From Acidobacteriota bacterium (GTDB lineage: Bacteria > Acidobacteriota > Blastocatellia > Pyrinomonadales > Pyrinomonadaceae), in the NCBI GenBank assembly GCA_020199995.1, contig JAIVJM010000023.1, positions 1-52,519 of the forward strand: 52,519 nt of DNA, written 5' to 3'. Below are positions 45,451 to 52,519 of the stretch, one piece after another (the stretch's first letter is position 1; each line of letters starts with the position of its first letter). A model generated the notes under the pieces. That model was not told the origin of the DNA, ran no database searches, and was given only the letters and a program-made list of their open reading frames with translations. A program made the position numbers and the translations under genes.

Positions 45451-46592
45451 GAAGCAATGCTCGAAGAAAAAACGCTCTGATGAGCGCGCTGTTCGTCGCC
45501 GCTTTGATGATCTTGTCGCCGGTCGTCGCGTCCGCTCAGGTCGCCCCCGCGACTGACACCTCAACCAGCACGACGACCGACGCGAGCGGCACCACGAGCG
45601 GCACGTCGAAGACGACGGCCACCTACAGCACGACGGCGGTCACCAGCGTCGGCCTCGACGCGGGCGTGACGAGCCTCGCCGCCGACTCCAACGGCAACAT
45701 CTATGCGTCGCTCCAGTTCTCCAACAAGGTCGTGAAATTGGACGGTGCGGGGACAGTCGTCGGCAGGTTCGCCGCCGGGGGGAACCCGACCGGCCTCATC
45801 GTTGACAACTCGAACGGCGGCCTCCTCTACGCGTTGAATAACTCCGACAACACCGTGACGAAGCTGCGGCTGGACGGCACATTCGTCGCCACCTTAAAGG
45901 TGGCCGGCGACGGCCCCATCCACGCGGCATTGTACGGGAGCACGCTCTACATCGCGTGCGAGCGCAGCAACACTCTGGTGCGGATGACGACCGACGGCAC
46001 GCTGCTCGGCTCGACCAAAGTGGGTGCCCGCCCCGTCTGGGTGGTCGTCAGCAGCAGCGCATCGGAGTCGCTGACTACTGACACGACAACTACTGACACG
46101 ACGGCCACAGAACCGACGGCTACTGACCCGACGGCCACGGACGCGACCATGGCCTCGAAGCCCGGCCCCGGCAGCACCACCAGCGTCTACATCTCGTGCA
46201 ACAAGTCCAACGAGGTGTGGAAGCTTTCGACGGCGGGCGGCGTCGTCGCCAAGTACGGCACCCCGCGCGGGCCGTTCGGCCTCGCCGTCAATACTAACGG
46301 CGAGATTCTGGTGGCCTGCTTCTGGGACGGCCTCGTCTACCGGATGAGCGCCGCCGGCGCGGCCCTCTCCAAGACGGTGGTGGGCGACGGCGCGTCGGGC
46401 GTGGTCGCTTACGGCAACGTTCTGGCGGTCATCTCGAACGGCACTAACAGCATTACGAGGATTTCGCTCGCGGATGGCTCGGTGATTAGCAAGGACTTGG
46501 TGGACAGGGCACCGCTGACGGGCGCCGCCACGTCCTCGGCCCTGTGGGTGGGCTGCACCGGCAGCGGCACGATTGCGAAGCGGGCGCTGTAG
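45447..46592 (+). CDS. Secreted beta-propeller (NHL/SMP-like) protein (381 aa)
   Basis: ATG 45447 with AAAGGAG upstream overlaps the SCO stop. The signal peptide (ALMSALFVAALMILSPVVASA) is followed by a Ser/Thr linker. About six repeats of roughly 45 residues come next, such as VTSLAADSNGNIYASLQFSN, PTGLIVDNSNGGLLYALNNS and PFGLAVNTNGEILVACFWDG. These are NHL or YVTN-type propeller blades. A Thr/Asp/Ala-rich insert (TTTDTTATEPTATDPTATD) interrupts the propeller at about 46072-46145. It may bind ligands or a partner protein; there is no catalytic signature. Confidence 0.85.
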   Translation: MRSNARRKNALMSALFVAALMILSPVVASAQVAPATDTSTSTTTDASGTTSGTSKTTATYSTTAVTSVGLDAGVTSLAADSNGNIYASLQFSNKVVKLDGAGTVVGRFAAGGNPTGLIVDNSNGGLLYALNNSDNTVTKLRLDGTFVATLKVAGDGPIHAALYGSTLYIACERSNTLVRMTTDGTLLGSTKVGARPVWVVVSSSASESLTTDTTTTDTTATEPTATDPTATDATMASKPGPGSTTSVYISCNKSNEVWKLSTAGGVVAKYGTPRGPFGLAVNTNGEILVACFWDGLVYRMSAAGAALSKTVVGDGASGVVAYGNVLAVISNGTNSITRISLADGSVISKDLVDRAPLTGAATSSALWVGCTGSGTIAKRAL

Positions 46593-46648
46593 CTCTCAAG
46601 ACGCAAGGGCAAAACAGTTCGTCCGCAGTTTCGACGGACGAAATAACT

Positions 46649-46691
46649 GTAGGGGCAGGACGCGCGCGCGAGCGCGTATCCTGCCCCTACA
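46649..46691. terminator. Inverted repeat between convergent genes
   Basis: TGTAGGGGCAGGA (46649-46661) is exactly complementary to TCCTGCCCCTACA (46679-46691) around a G/C-rich loop. It lies between the propeller gene and the FG-GAP gene, which converge. Confidence 0.65.
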
Positions 46692-46711
46692 TCTTTAGGC
46701 TCCACTGTCTT

Positions 46712-48787
46712 TCAGCGTGCGACGACCGAGCGCGTTGCACTGCCGCCGAGACTGCTGCGGACGGTGATGTTCTGCGGGTTCACGGAGAAACTGAACTGGC
46801 CGCCGTATTTACCGCCGCCGTCGTTCCTGAGCGTGCCGATCAACAGCCCGTCGGCGGTGCGGAAGACTTGCAGCGTCGCGGTCGAGCTCGTGCTCGTCGC
46901 CTCGACGCGCAGCGTCTGTTTCGCCGTCTCGTACTCGGCGCGCGTCACGGTGACCGTGTCGGTGGACGAAGGCGGAGGCTGTGACGCCGGGTTGATCGTC
47001 AATATCGCGTTGCGCGTCACGCCGCCCAGAGTGGCACTGACGGTCGCGCTGGTTGTAGCGGTGACCGACGTGGTGTTGATGTTGAAAGTAGCCGAAGACG
47101 CGCCCGCCGGAACCACCACGCTCGCCGGAACGGTCGCGCTCGCACTGCTGCTCGCGAGGTTGACGGTGGTCGCAGCCTGAGCGGTCGCACTCAAAGTGAC
47201 TCTGCCCTGAGCCGTGCTCCCGCCCGTGAGCGAACTCGGCGTTAAGGTTAAAGCCGAAACCGTGAGCGCGGCAGGCGGCGGCGGCGTCACGGTCAAGGCG
47301 ACGGTGCGACTGCCGAGTTGATTGTTAGAGACTCTGATGTTGACGCTCTGAGTCGAGGTTACGCTTCTCGTGCTCGCGGTGAATTGGACGCTCGAACTCC
47401 CGGCGGGCATCAAGACCGTCGAAGGCACCGCGACAACGGAAGTGTTGCTGCTCGAAACTGCGAACTGAAGACCGCCATTGGGCGCGATTGCGCCGGGGGC
47501 CAGAGTCACGCTGACCTGTGCCGTTGCGCCCCCGACGACGCTCGACGGCGTGACGGTGACGCTGCCGAAGGCGAGCGGGGCGGGAGCCGCTCCCGTCGTA
47601 TTTCTTAGCACCGCCAGTCCGGGGCTGGCTCCGGTGATTTGCAGCGCGATGTCCGGCTTGCCGTCCTTGTTGAAGTCCGCCGCGGCGAGTAGCCCACCGC
47701 TGATGCTTGAGTTAGGGCTGGGCACCAGATACAGCACGGGCTGACGGAATGTCCCGTCGCCGTTGCCGTTCAGTATCTCCATTAAGCCCTGCGTGCCCCA
47801 CCCGAGACCTATCGCAAGGTCCTGACGACCGTCGCCGTTGAAGTCGGCGACCGATTGATACAGGGGAACGCGCTGGTTGGGTTCGGTGATAATCAAGGGC
47901 TGACGAAACGTGCCGTCGCCGTTGCCGATGAGGATTGCCGTCCGGCTCCCGTTGAGGGCAATCGCGACCACCAAATCCTGCACCGTGTCGCCGTTGAAAT
48001 CGCCGACATCAATGTCTGTGCCGTCGACGCCGAAGGTGTCCGCCGTGAGCGTCAATGTCGGCTGTTGAATGAATGTCCCGTTGCCGATGCCGAGGAGGAT
48101 GTAGACCTGCGAGCGGTCGCCCGCGATGCCAAGGTCTTTAATGCCGTCACGGTTGAAGTCGCCCACGGCGATTTCGGACATCCCCGTCCCGACGACGACT
48201 TCGCGCGAGGGCTGGAACGTGCCGTCGCCGTTGCCGAAGAGAAGGGAAATCGTCCACCCCGTCTCGCACGGCGCGGTGAAGCAGCCGATTGAGTGGGCGA
48301 CGACGACATCGAGCGCGCCGTCGTTGTCGAGATCGGCGGCGACGACCGCGGGCGAATCGAGCCGGGTGGTGTTGGGAAAATTCGCGGGCGCGTTGAACGT
48401 GCCGTCGCCGTTACCCGCGAGCAGCGAGAGGCCGATTTGCGGGTCGTTGATGGTGACGATTAAATCTAACCTCCCGTCGCCGTTAAAATCTCCAGCCGCG
48501 AGGCCCTGGGTCGGGCCGCCCGCCGGGTAGAGCACCTTCGCCCGGAACGTCCCGTCGCCATTGCCCAGCATGACGCCCGCGGAGTTTTCCCCGGCCCCCG
48601 CCAGATCGAGGTTGCCGTCGCCATTGAGGTCTCCGACGGCGTGGTTGTTCCCGAGGAAGGGATAGTCCGTCCGGGCGAAGGTCGCCGACTGGGCGAAGAC
48701 GCTGACGGCTGAAAGCGAGATTAAGACGATGAGGTATAGGGCTGAGACGACAAAGCGCGCACAACGGATGCAGTTGTCAGGAATCAT
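46712..48787 (-). CDS. Large secreted FG-GAP/VCBS repeat protein with Ig-like domains
   Basis: A very strong AAAGGAGGGTGA precedes ATG 48787. The signal peptide spans about residues 12-35 (FVVSALYLIVLISLSAVSVF). Seven FG-GAP/VCBS repeats follow with Ca loops of the D-x-N-x-D-G-x-x-D type (AVGDLNGDGNLDLAG, AAGDFNGDGRLDLIV and others) and GNGDGTF turns, enough for one propeller. Two Ig-like beta domains (VTVTPSSVVGGATAQVSVTL; LTLTPSSLTGGSTAQGRVTL) and a C-terminal beta domain (VTVTRAEYETAKQTLRVEAT) complete it. It is probably surface-exposed and Ca-stabilised. The 277-bp space 48788-49064 shows no gene. Confidence 0.9.
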   Translation of the reverse strand: MIPDNCIRCARFVVSALYLIVLISLSAVSVFAQSATFARTDYPFLGNNHAVGDLNGDGNLDLAGAGENSAGVMLGNGDGTFRAKVLYPAGGPTQGLAAGDFNGDGRLDLIVTINDPQIGLSLLAGNGDGTFNAPANFPNTTRLDSPAVVAADLDNDGALDVVVAHSIGCFTAPCETGWTISLLFGNGDGTFQPSREVVVGTGMSEIAVGDFNRDGIKDLGIAGDRSQVYILLGIGNGTFIQQPTLTLTADTFGVDGTDIDVGDFNGDTVQDLVVAIALNGSRTAILIGNGDGTFRQPLIITEPNQRVPLYQSVADFNGDGRQDLAIGLGWGTQGLMEILNGNGDGTFRQPVLYLVPSPNSSISGGLLAAADFNKDGKPDIALQITGASPGLAVLRNTTGAAPAPLAFGSVTVTPSSVVGGATAQVSVTLAPGAIAPNGGLQFAVSSSNTSVVAVPSTVLMPAGSSSVQFTASTRSVTSTQSVNIRVSNNQLGSRTVALTVTPPPPAALTVSALTLTPSSLTGGSTAQGRVTLSATAQAATTVNLASSSASATVPASVVVPAGASSATFNINTTSVTATTSATVSATLGGVTRNAILTINPASQPPPSSTDTVTVTRAEYETAKQTLRVEATSTSSTATLQVFRTADGLLIGTLRNDGGGKYGGQFSFSVNPQNITVRSSLGGSATRSVVAR

Positions 48788-49064
48788 TTTAGTCACCCTC
48801 CTTTGGTAACAGTGCTCGGAGCGGACTGTTAAATACATAGAGAATTACCAAACGGGGATGATGATGCGATGACCGTCGGACGCCGGCAAAGCGCGAGGGT
48901 GAGAAGGGGGACCTTAGCTTGAGCTTCACGCGCTTCAGCCGCATGTCACCGCACCGGCATTGTCCGAAGTTGCCATACTATAATGTGTGGAGTGACGTGA
49001 ATCAATAGCGCGCGAGTGCGGAAGTTTAATTGACTGGGGGCGGGACAGCGTTTAACTTGTCGCC

Positions 49065-49309
49065 ATGACGGAAGCCAGAAAAATCCTCGTCGTCGAGGAT
49101 GACGACGTGACGCGAGAGCTGATGCGGATGACGCTGGAGCGGCAGGGCTACGGCGTAACGACCGCCGAGAACGGCGTGCGCGGGTCGTGACCACGGGGTA
49201 CGGCACGGGGAGCGCCAGCTACACGCTCGCGCAGGGCGCGGACGCCTACGAGCCGAAGCCCGTCGATCCCACCTCTCTCCTCGGCACCGTCGCCCGCCTT
49301 TTGGCCTGA
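49065..49309 (+). pseudogene. Response regulator receiver gene with its middle deleted
   Basis: ATG 49065 reads MTEARKILVVEDDDVTRELM and continues RMTLERQGYGVTTAENGVR, the first half of a CheY-like receiver with the acidic pair. The frame then ends at TGA 49188-49190. In the next frame RVVTTGYGTGSASYTLAQGA and DAYEPKPVDPTSLLGTVARL form the receiver's last third with its conserved Lys, ending at 49309. The central part with the phospho-acceptor Asp is absent. No functional product can be expected. Confidence 0.85.
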
Positions 49310-49370
49310 GCCGCGGTTTCTTCTATACTCTCGAACGTCCTAATCAACGGAACAAGGCGGGCGTCTCTTT

Positions 49371-49691
49371 ATGACTGAGGCCATCGGCTGGGCCAGCTCC
49401 TTCATCCTCGTGCTGACCATCAGCAAGCAGGTCTACAAGCAATGGCACGAGGGTTCGAGCGAGGGCGTCTCGAAGTGGCTCTTCGTCGGCCAGATGGCCG
49501 CCTCGCTCGGGTTCACGATCTACAGTTGGCTGGTCTCCAACTGGGTCTTCGTCGTGACCAACTCGCTGATGCTCTTAAACGGCCTGCTCGGTCTGCTCAT
49601 CGTCCTGCGGCACCGCCGCCGCGAGCGAAGCGGGACGAACGGGAATAAAGGCTCGAAACAGACCGGCGGCCTCAAGGCCGAACGGGCATAA
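49371..49691 (+). CDS. SemiSWEET/PQ-loop-like small membrane protein
   Basis: A 106-residue protein with three helices. IGWASSFILVLTISKQVYKQ with WHEGSSEGVSKWLFVGQMAA contains the K-Q-(W/x)-x-x-GSSEGVS motif of the PQ-loop family. SLGFTIYSWLVSNWVFVVTN and SLMLLNGLLGLLIVLRH follow. SemiSWEETs dimerise to transport sugars; substrate is not predictable here. A basic tail (HRRRERSGTNGNKGSKQTGG) ends it. Confidence 0.82.
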   Translation: MTEAIGWASSFILVLTISKQVYKQWHEGSSEGVSKWLFVGQMAASLGFTIYSWLVSNWVFVVTNSLMLLNGLLGLLIVLRHRRRERSGTNGNKGSKQTGGLKAERA

Positions 49692-49783
49692 CAGAAGAGG
49701 CTGGAGGCTGTTGAAAGACAAAATGCTTTTACTGACCTCTGACCTTTAATCTTTGACCACTAACTTCCGACATCTGGTTTCTT

Positions 49784-50056
49784 ATGAACGAAAAAGACTT
49801 TTTCGACGAGCGCCCGGAGACTAAACGGGCCAACTACAGTTGCCCGCACTGCCGCGAGCGCGCCGACTACGAGGTGCGCTGGCTGCGGCGCACGAAGAAG
49901 GCGCAGCCGCCGCGCGGCATGGGCGAGCAGGACCGCGCGCGCTTTCAGAAGGCGCTCGACTACATGGTGAGAGTGGACGACGTGCTGATGTGCAAAAACG
50001 CGCGTTGCCGCCGCCGCTTCGACATCCCGAACATGCAATCCATCGTCTTCATCTGA
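49784..50056 (+). CDS. Small zinc-ribbon protein (90 aa)
   Basis: Two Cys pairs, CPHC (in YSCPHCRERADYEVRW) and CKNARC (in VLMCKNARCRRRFDIPN), are placed to bind one Zn. Between them is a basic stretch (RRTKKAQPPRGMGEQDRARF). The length fits a stand-alone zinc-ribbon protein; nucleic-acid binding is a reasonable guess. A partial array of TGACCTC-like 7-nt words lies just upstream (about 49729-49775). Confidence 0.75.
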   Translation: MNEKDFFDERPETKRANYSCPHCRERADYEVRWLRRTKKAQPPRGMGEQDRARFQKALDYMVRVDDVLMCKNARCRRRFDIPNMQSIVFI

Positions 50057-50129
50057 GGCGCGACCGAACCTGCGCATCCGGGAGGCGGGCGTCTGTCACC
50101 TGAACGCTGACGTGGGGGAGAAAACTTCT

Positions 50130-50360
50130 ATGGACGAACTCATCAAGCAGGTCACTGAGAAGGCGGGCATCAGCGAAGCGCAGGCGCGCTCGGCGGTCGA
50201 GACGGTCATGGGCTTCATCAAAGACCGGCTCCCCGAACCTATCGCCGGACAGGTTGACACACTCATCGGCGGCGCCGGCGGGGTCGTCGGCGGCCTCGCC
50301 AACACAGCCGGCGACGTGCTCGGCGGCCTCGGCGGCATGCTCGGCGGCAAAAAGGATTAA
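50130..50360 (+). CDS. Small DUF2267-like helical protein (76 aa)
   Basis: ATG 50130 follows GGGGGAGAAAA. The N-terminal half (MDELIKQVTEKAGISEAQAR, then SAVETVMGFIKDRLPEPIAG) is the helical pattern of DUF2267-type proteins. The C-terminal half is a Gly-rich tail (VVGGLANTAGDVLGGLGGML). The function of the family is unknown. It is convergent with the NtrC-type gene. Confidence 0.7.
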   Translation: MDELIKQVTEKAGISEAQARSAVETVMGFIKDRLPEPIAGQVDTLIGGAGGVVGGLANTAGDVLGGLGGMLGGKKD

Positions 50361-50365
50361 GTAAC

Positions 50366-50462
50366 AGACACCCGGGCGAAGGAGAGCCGAAAAGAGCTGC
50401 TCCTCCCCGCCTACCGGCATTCGTGTGACAAATAAGTTCTCTTAATTCTAATGCCGGGTGTC
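50366..50462. terminator. Inverted repeat between convergent genes
   Basis: AGACACCCGG at 50366 pairs with CCGGGTGTCT ending at 50462. An inner pair CCGGCATT / AATGCCGG adds alternative pairing. It lies between the DUF2267-like and NtrC-type genes. Confidence 0.5.
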
Positions 50463-51818
50463 TCACACAGCGTCGTAGCGTTTGAGCTTGCGGTAGAGCG
50501 TCGAGAGGTCAATGCCGAGGATGTTGGCGGCGCGGGCCTTGTCCTGATTGACTGAGGCGAGGGTTTCGAGGAGGTGGCGGCGCTCGACTTCGGCGAGCGT
50601 GGGGCGGAGGCCGTCGGGGTCGCGGACGGTTTCGTGCGAGGCGGCGTCGCGGACGCGTGGGGGGAGGCTGTCGAGGTCAATCGCGTCTCCGCTCAGCGTG
50701 AAGGCGCGCTCGATGGCGTTCTGGAGCTCGCGGACATTGCCGGGCCACGCGTAGTTGATGAGGGCGCTCATGGCGGCGGGCTCGATGGGCTTTTCGACCT
50801 GCCCCTGCTCGCGGGCGGTGCGTGTGATGAAGTGGCGCGCGAGGAGCGGCACGTCCTCGCGGCGCTCGCGCAAAGGGGGCAGGTGCAGCTCGATGACGTT
50901 GAGGCGGTAGAAGAGGTCTTCGCGGAAACGCCCTTCGGTGACTTCGCGTTCGAGGTTGCGGTTGGTGGCGCAGATGATGCGCGCCTCAAAGGCGACGGGC
51001 GCGCTCGAACCGACGGGTGTCACCTCGTGCTCCTGCACGGCGCGCAGTATCCTGACCTGCATGGCGGGCGTGATCTCGCCGATCTCGTCGAGGAAGACCG
51101 TGCCGCCCTCAGCCGAGCGGAAGAGCCCGGCGCGCGTCGAGACCGCGCCCGTGAAAGCGCCTTTGGTGTGGCCGAAGAGTTCGGATTCGAGGAGCGTCTC
51201 GGGGAGCGCGCCGCAGTTGATGGCGACGAAGGGGCGGTCGGAGCGCGCGCTGTTGTGGTGGATGGCGCGCGCGATCAGCTCCTTGCCCGTCCCCGACTCG
51301 CCCTGAATGAGAATGTTGGTGTTCGTCGCCGCCACCTTCTCGACGAGGCGAAAGACCTGCTGCAAGGCTTCCGAAGTGCCGATGATTTCCGAGAAGCTGT
51401 AGCGCCGGTCTAACTCGCGGCGCAGGTGCCGGTTCTCGCGGAACAACTCGCGCTGGCGGATGGCGTTCTTGACGGATTGCAGGAGGTCTTCGTTGACGAA
51501 GGGCTTGGTGACGTAATCGTATGCGCCTTTGCGCAGCGCCGCGACCGCCGAGTCAACTGAGGAGTAGGCGGTCATGACGACGACGAGCGCCTCCGAGTCC
51601 ACGTCCTTGACGCGGTCGAGCAGGGCGAGCCCGTCCATCCCGGCCATGCGGATGTCGGTGAGCGTGACGGCGACATCTTCAGCCGCGAAAATCTCCAGAG
51701 CTTCTTCGGCGCTCGCGGCGGCGGCCACGCGGTAGCCCGACTCTTCCAGCAGGCGCGAGATGATGGCGCGCATCAGGTCTTCGTCTTCGGCGATGAGGAT
51801 AAGTGGCTTCATGTCCAT
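50463..51818 (-). CDS. NtrC-family sigma-54-dependent response regulator
   Basis: A 451-residue activator. The receiver domain (1-120) has the acidic pair (EDED, 11-14), phospho-acceptor Asp55 in VTLTDIRMAG, and Lys in YVTKPF. The AAA+ domain (about 143-380) has Walker A GESGTGKE (173-180), the sigma-54 contact loop GAFTGA (220-225), and Walker B FLDEIGEI. A Fis-type helix-turn-helix (KARAANILGIDLSTLYRKLK) is at the C-terminus. All motifs are intact, so it should open sigma-54 promoters when phosphorylated. No histidine kinase partner is visible in the window. Confidence 0.96.
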   Translation of the reverse strand: MDMKPLILIAEDEDLMRAIISRLLEESGYRVAAAASAEEALEIFAAEDVAVTLTDIRMAGMDGLALLDRVKDVDSEALVVVMTAYSSVDSAVAALRKGAYDYVTKPFVNEDLLQSVKNAIRQRELFRENRHLRRELDRRYSFSEIIGTSEALQQVFRLVEKVAATNTNILIQGESGTGKELIARAIHHNSARSDRPFVAINCGALPETLLESELFGHTKGAFTGAVSTRAGLFRSAEGGTVFLDEIGEITPAMQVRILRAVQEHEVTPVGSSAPVAFEARIICATNRNLEREVTEGRFREDLFYRLNVIELHLPPLRERREDVPLLARHFITRTAREQGQVEKPIEPAAMSALINYAWPGNVRELQNAIERAFTLSGDAIDLDSLPPRVRDAASHETVRDPDGLRPTLAEVERRHLLETLASVNQDKARAANILGIDLSTLYRKLKRYDAV

Positions 51819-51875
51819 GTCTTTCGTGACGGGGTATCGGCGTATAACCCCGCGATGTCTGCGTGCGGAGGCTTT

Positions 51876-51998
51876 TTATTTGCCCGGCGACTCAGCGATC
51901 TTTTTGATGTCCGCGTTGTGCGCGACGAGAAAGCGCGCCAGATCAAAGCAACGTTCGGCGGGGGCGCGGATGAGCGTTTCCAGACTGATGGTCGGCAT
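51876..51998 (-). pseudogene. SRPBCC (START-like) gene collapsed to its two ends
   Basis: ATG 51998 begins MPTISLETLIRAPAERCFDL, the standard first strand and helix of an SRPBCC ligand-binding protein. After LA the text continues directly with RFLVAHNADIKKIAESPGK, which looks like the last helix of the same kind of protein. The roughly hundred residues expected between are absent, although the frame is kept. Alanine-arginine codons (GCGCGC) at the joint could be the microhomology that fused the ends. The 40-residue product cannot form the fold. It lies 15 nt after the GNAT gene. Confidence 0.6.
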
Positions 51999-52012
51999 GA
52001 GTTCGGGCCGCC

Positions 52013-52519
52013 TTACTTCTCGTTCAGCTCCCGCCACTCTTCCGCCAGCATCGCATAGACGGCGAGGTCGTTGAAGTGGTCGCGCACCCACTCGGCCTGC
52101 CGGAAGACGCCCTCCTGTTTGAAGCCGAGGCGTTCGGGGATGGCGCGGCTCTTCGCGTTCCCGAGGCCGCAGTGGATGTCCACGCGGTTCAGCTTGAACT
52201 CCCTGAAGGCATAGTCCACCACCGCGCGGCAGGCGCGCGTCATAATGCCTTTACCTTGAAAGGAAGCGGCCAGCCAGTAGCCGAGCTGTGTCGTGCGGTG
52301 CGTCCAGTCAATGTGGTTGTAGCCGATGTTCCCTGCGTGCTGGCCGCGATAGAGGATGTGCACGGCGTAGCCCTGATTTTCGGCGAACTGTCGGCGGTTG
52401 CGGCGGATAAACTCCAAAGAGTCCTCGACGGAGAAATTGTCCGTCGCCCACGGCAGCCACTCCTTGAGGTGCGCGAGGTTCTGCCGGACAAGCGCCGTAG
52501 CTTCAGCCGCGTCACGCTC
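52013..52519 (-). CDS. GNAT N-acetyltransferase of the RimJ/RimL type (5' end outside window)
   Basis: The frame is open to the window edge. It reads ERDAAEATALVRQNLAHLKE, then WLPWATDNFSVEDSLEFIRR, as in RimJ/RimL enzymes. QLGYWLAASFQGKGIMTRAC includes the acetyl-CoA binding signature Q-x-x-G-x-(G/A). NRVDIHCGLGNAKSRAIPERLGF is the typical C-terminal motif. Such enzymes acetylate the N-terminus of ribosomal proteins or related substrates; the substrate here is unknown. About the first 15 residues lie beyond the window. Confidence 0.9.
   Translation of the reverse strand, partial: ERDAAEATALVRQNLAHLKEWLPWATDNFSVEDSLEFIRRNRRQFAENQGYAVHILYRGQHAGNIGYNHIDWTHRTTQLGYWLAASFQGKGIMTRACRAVVDYAFREFKLNRVDIHCGLGNAKSRAIPERLGFKQEGVFRQAEWVRDHFNDLAVYAMLAEEWRELNEK

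Noticed and set aside
46712-48787. Adhesin or integrin alpha by FG-GAP content
   Set aside because: The repeats only support a Ca-stabilised propeller; nothing in the sequence shows what it binds.

Overview
The window is a high-GC bacterial chromosome segment with short intergenic gaps. Genes lie on both strands, and many secreted proteins carry eukaryote-like or low-complexity parts. The mix points to Acidobacteriota, most likely class Blastocatellia. It includes zinc-ribbon Ser/Thr kinases, DUF4384 proteins, a TPR-CHAT protein, FG-GAP and propeller proteins, a DACNV-type diadenylate-cyclase-like protein, a YtxJ/BrxC bacilliredoxin, DUF971 and MsrPQ. This placement is inferred from gene content only. 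No rRNA, tRNA or CRISPR array was recognised.

Layout. 1-6.4 kb: the 3' two thirds of smc, a damaged secreted-protein gene, a CNNM/CBS (CorC-type) membrane protein and a YheT-type hydrolase. 6.5-14.3 kb: small membrane proteins, a RecQ-family helicase, a DACNV-like sensor, DUF2834, and a periplasmic FKBP-TPR isomerase. 14.3-18.2 kb is a mobile-looking zone. It has a kinase gene cut off in its activation segment, a DoxX and a DinB gene separated by a canonical integron attC site, a serine hydrolase, and a PIN toxin-antitoxin pair bracketed by a 45-bp duplication of the end of the neighbouring EF-G-like gene. 18.2-20.3 kb: that EF-G-like gene. 20.9-23.7 kb: a lower-GC three-gene operon (thioredoxin-like protein, secreted protein, Cys-rich EF-hand protein) that looks acquired. 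23.9-30.2 kb: SPFH protein, MsrPQ methionine sulfoxide reductase, DUF1223, a DCC thiol protein and a VWA-like protein. 30.4-35 kb: macrodomain hydrolase, glucan phosphorylase, diguanylate cyclase. 35.3-41.4 kb: a transmembrane kinase with a DUF4384 ectodomain, a secreted DUF4384 protein and a TPR-CHAT protease, a plausible signalling set. 41.6-42.4 kb: YtxJ and DUF971. 43-46.6 kb: a broken multicopper oxidase, an SCO1/SenC copper chaperone and a beta-propeller protein in one operon. 46.7-52.5 kb: a large FG-GAP surface protein, a collapsed response regulator, a SemiSWEET-like protein, small proteins, an NtrC-type regulator, a collapsed SRPBCC gene and a partial GNAT acetyltransferase.

Two patterns cut across the window. 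First, at least six genes have lost an internal block, usually out of frame, while both ends still read as good family sequence. This is either real decay or a systematic assembly fault. Second, many intergenic spaces hold hairpins whose arms are built from different tandem ~7-nt words. They share one architecture but not one sequence and resemble the heptamer STRR elements known from cyanobacteria.
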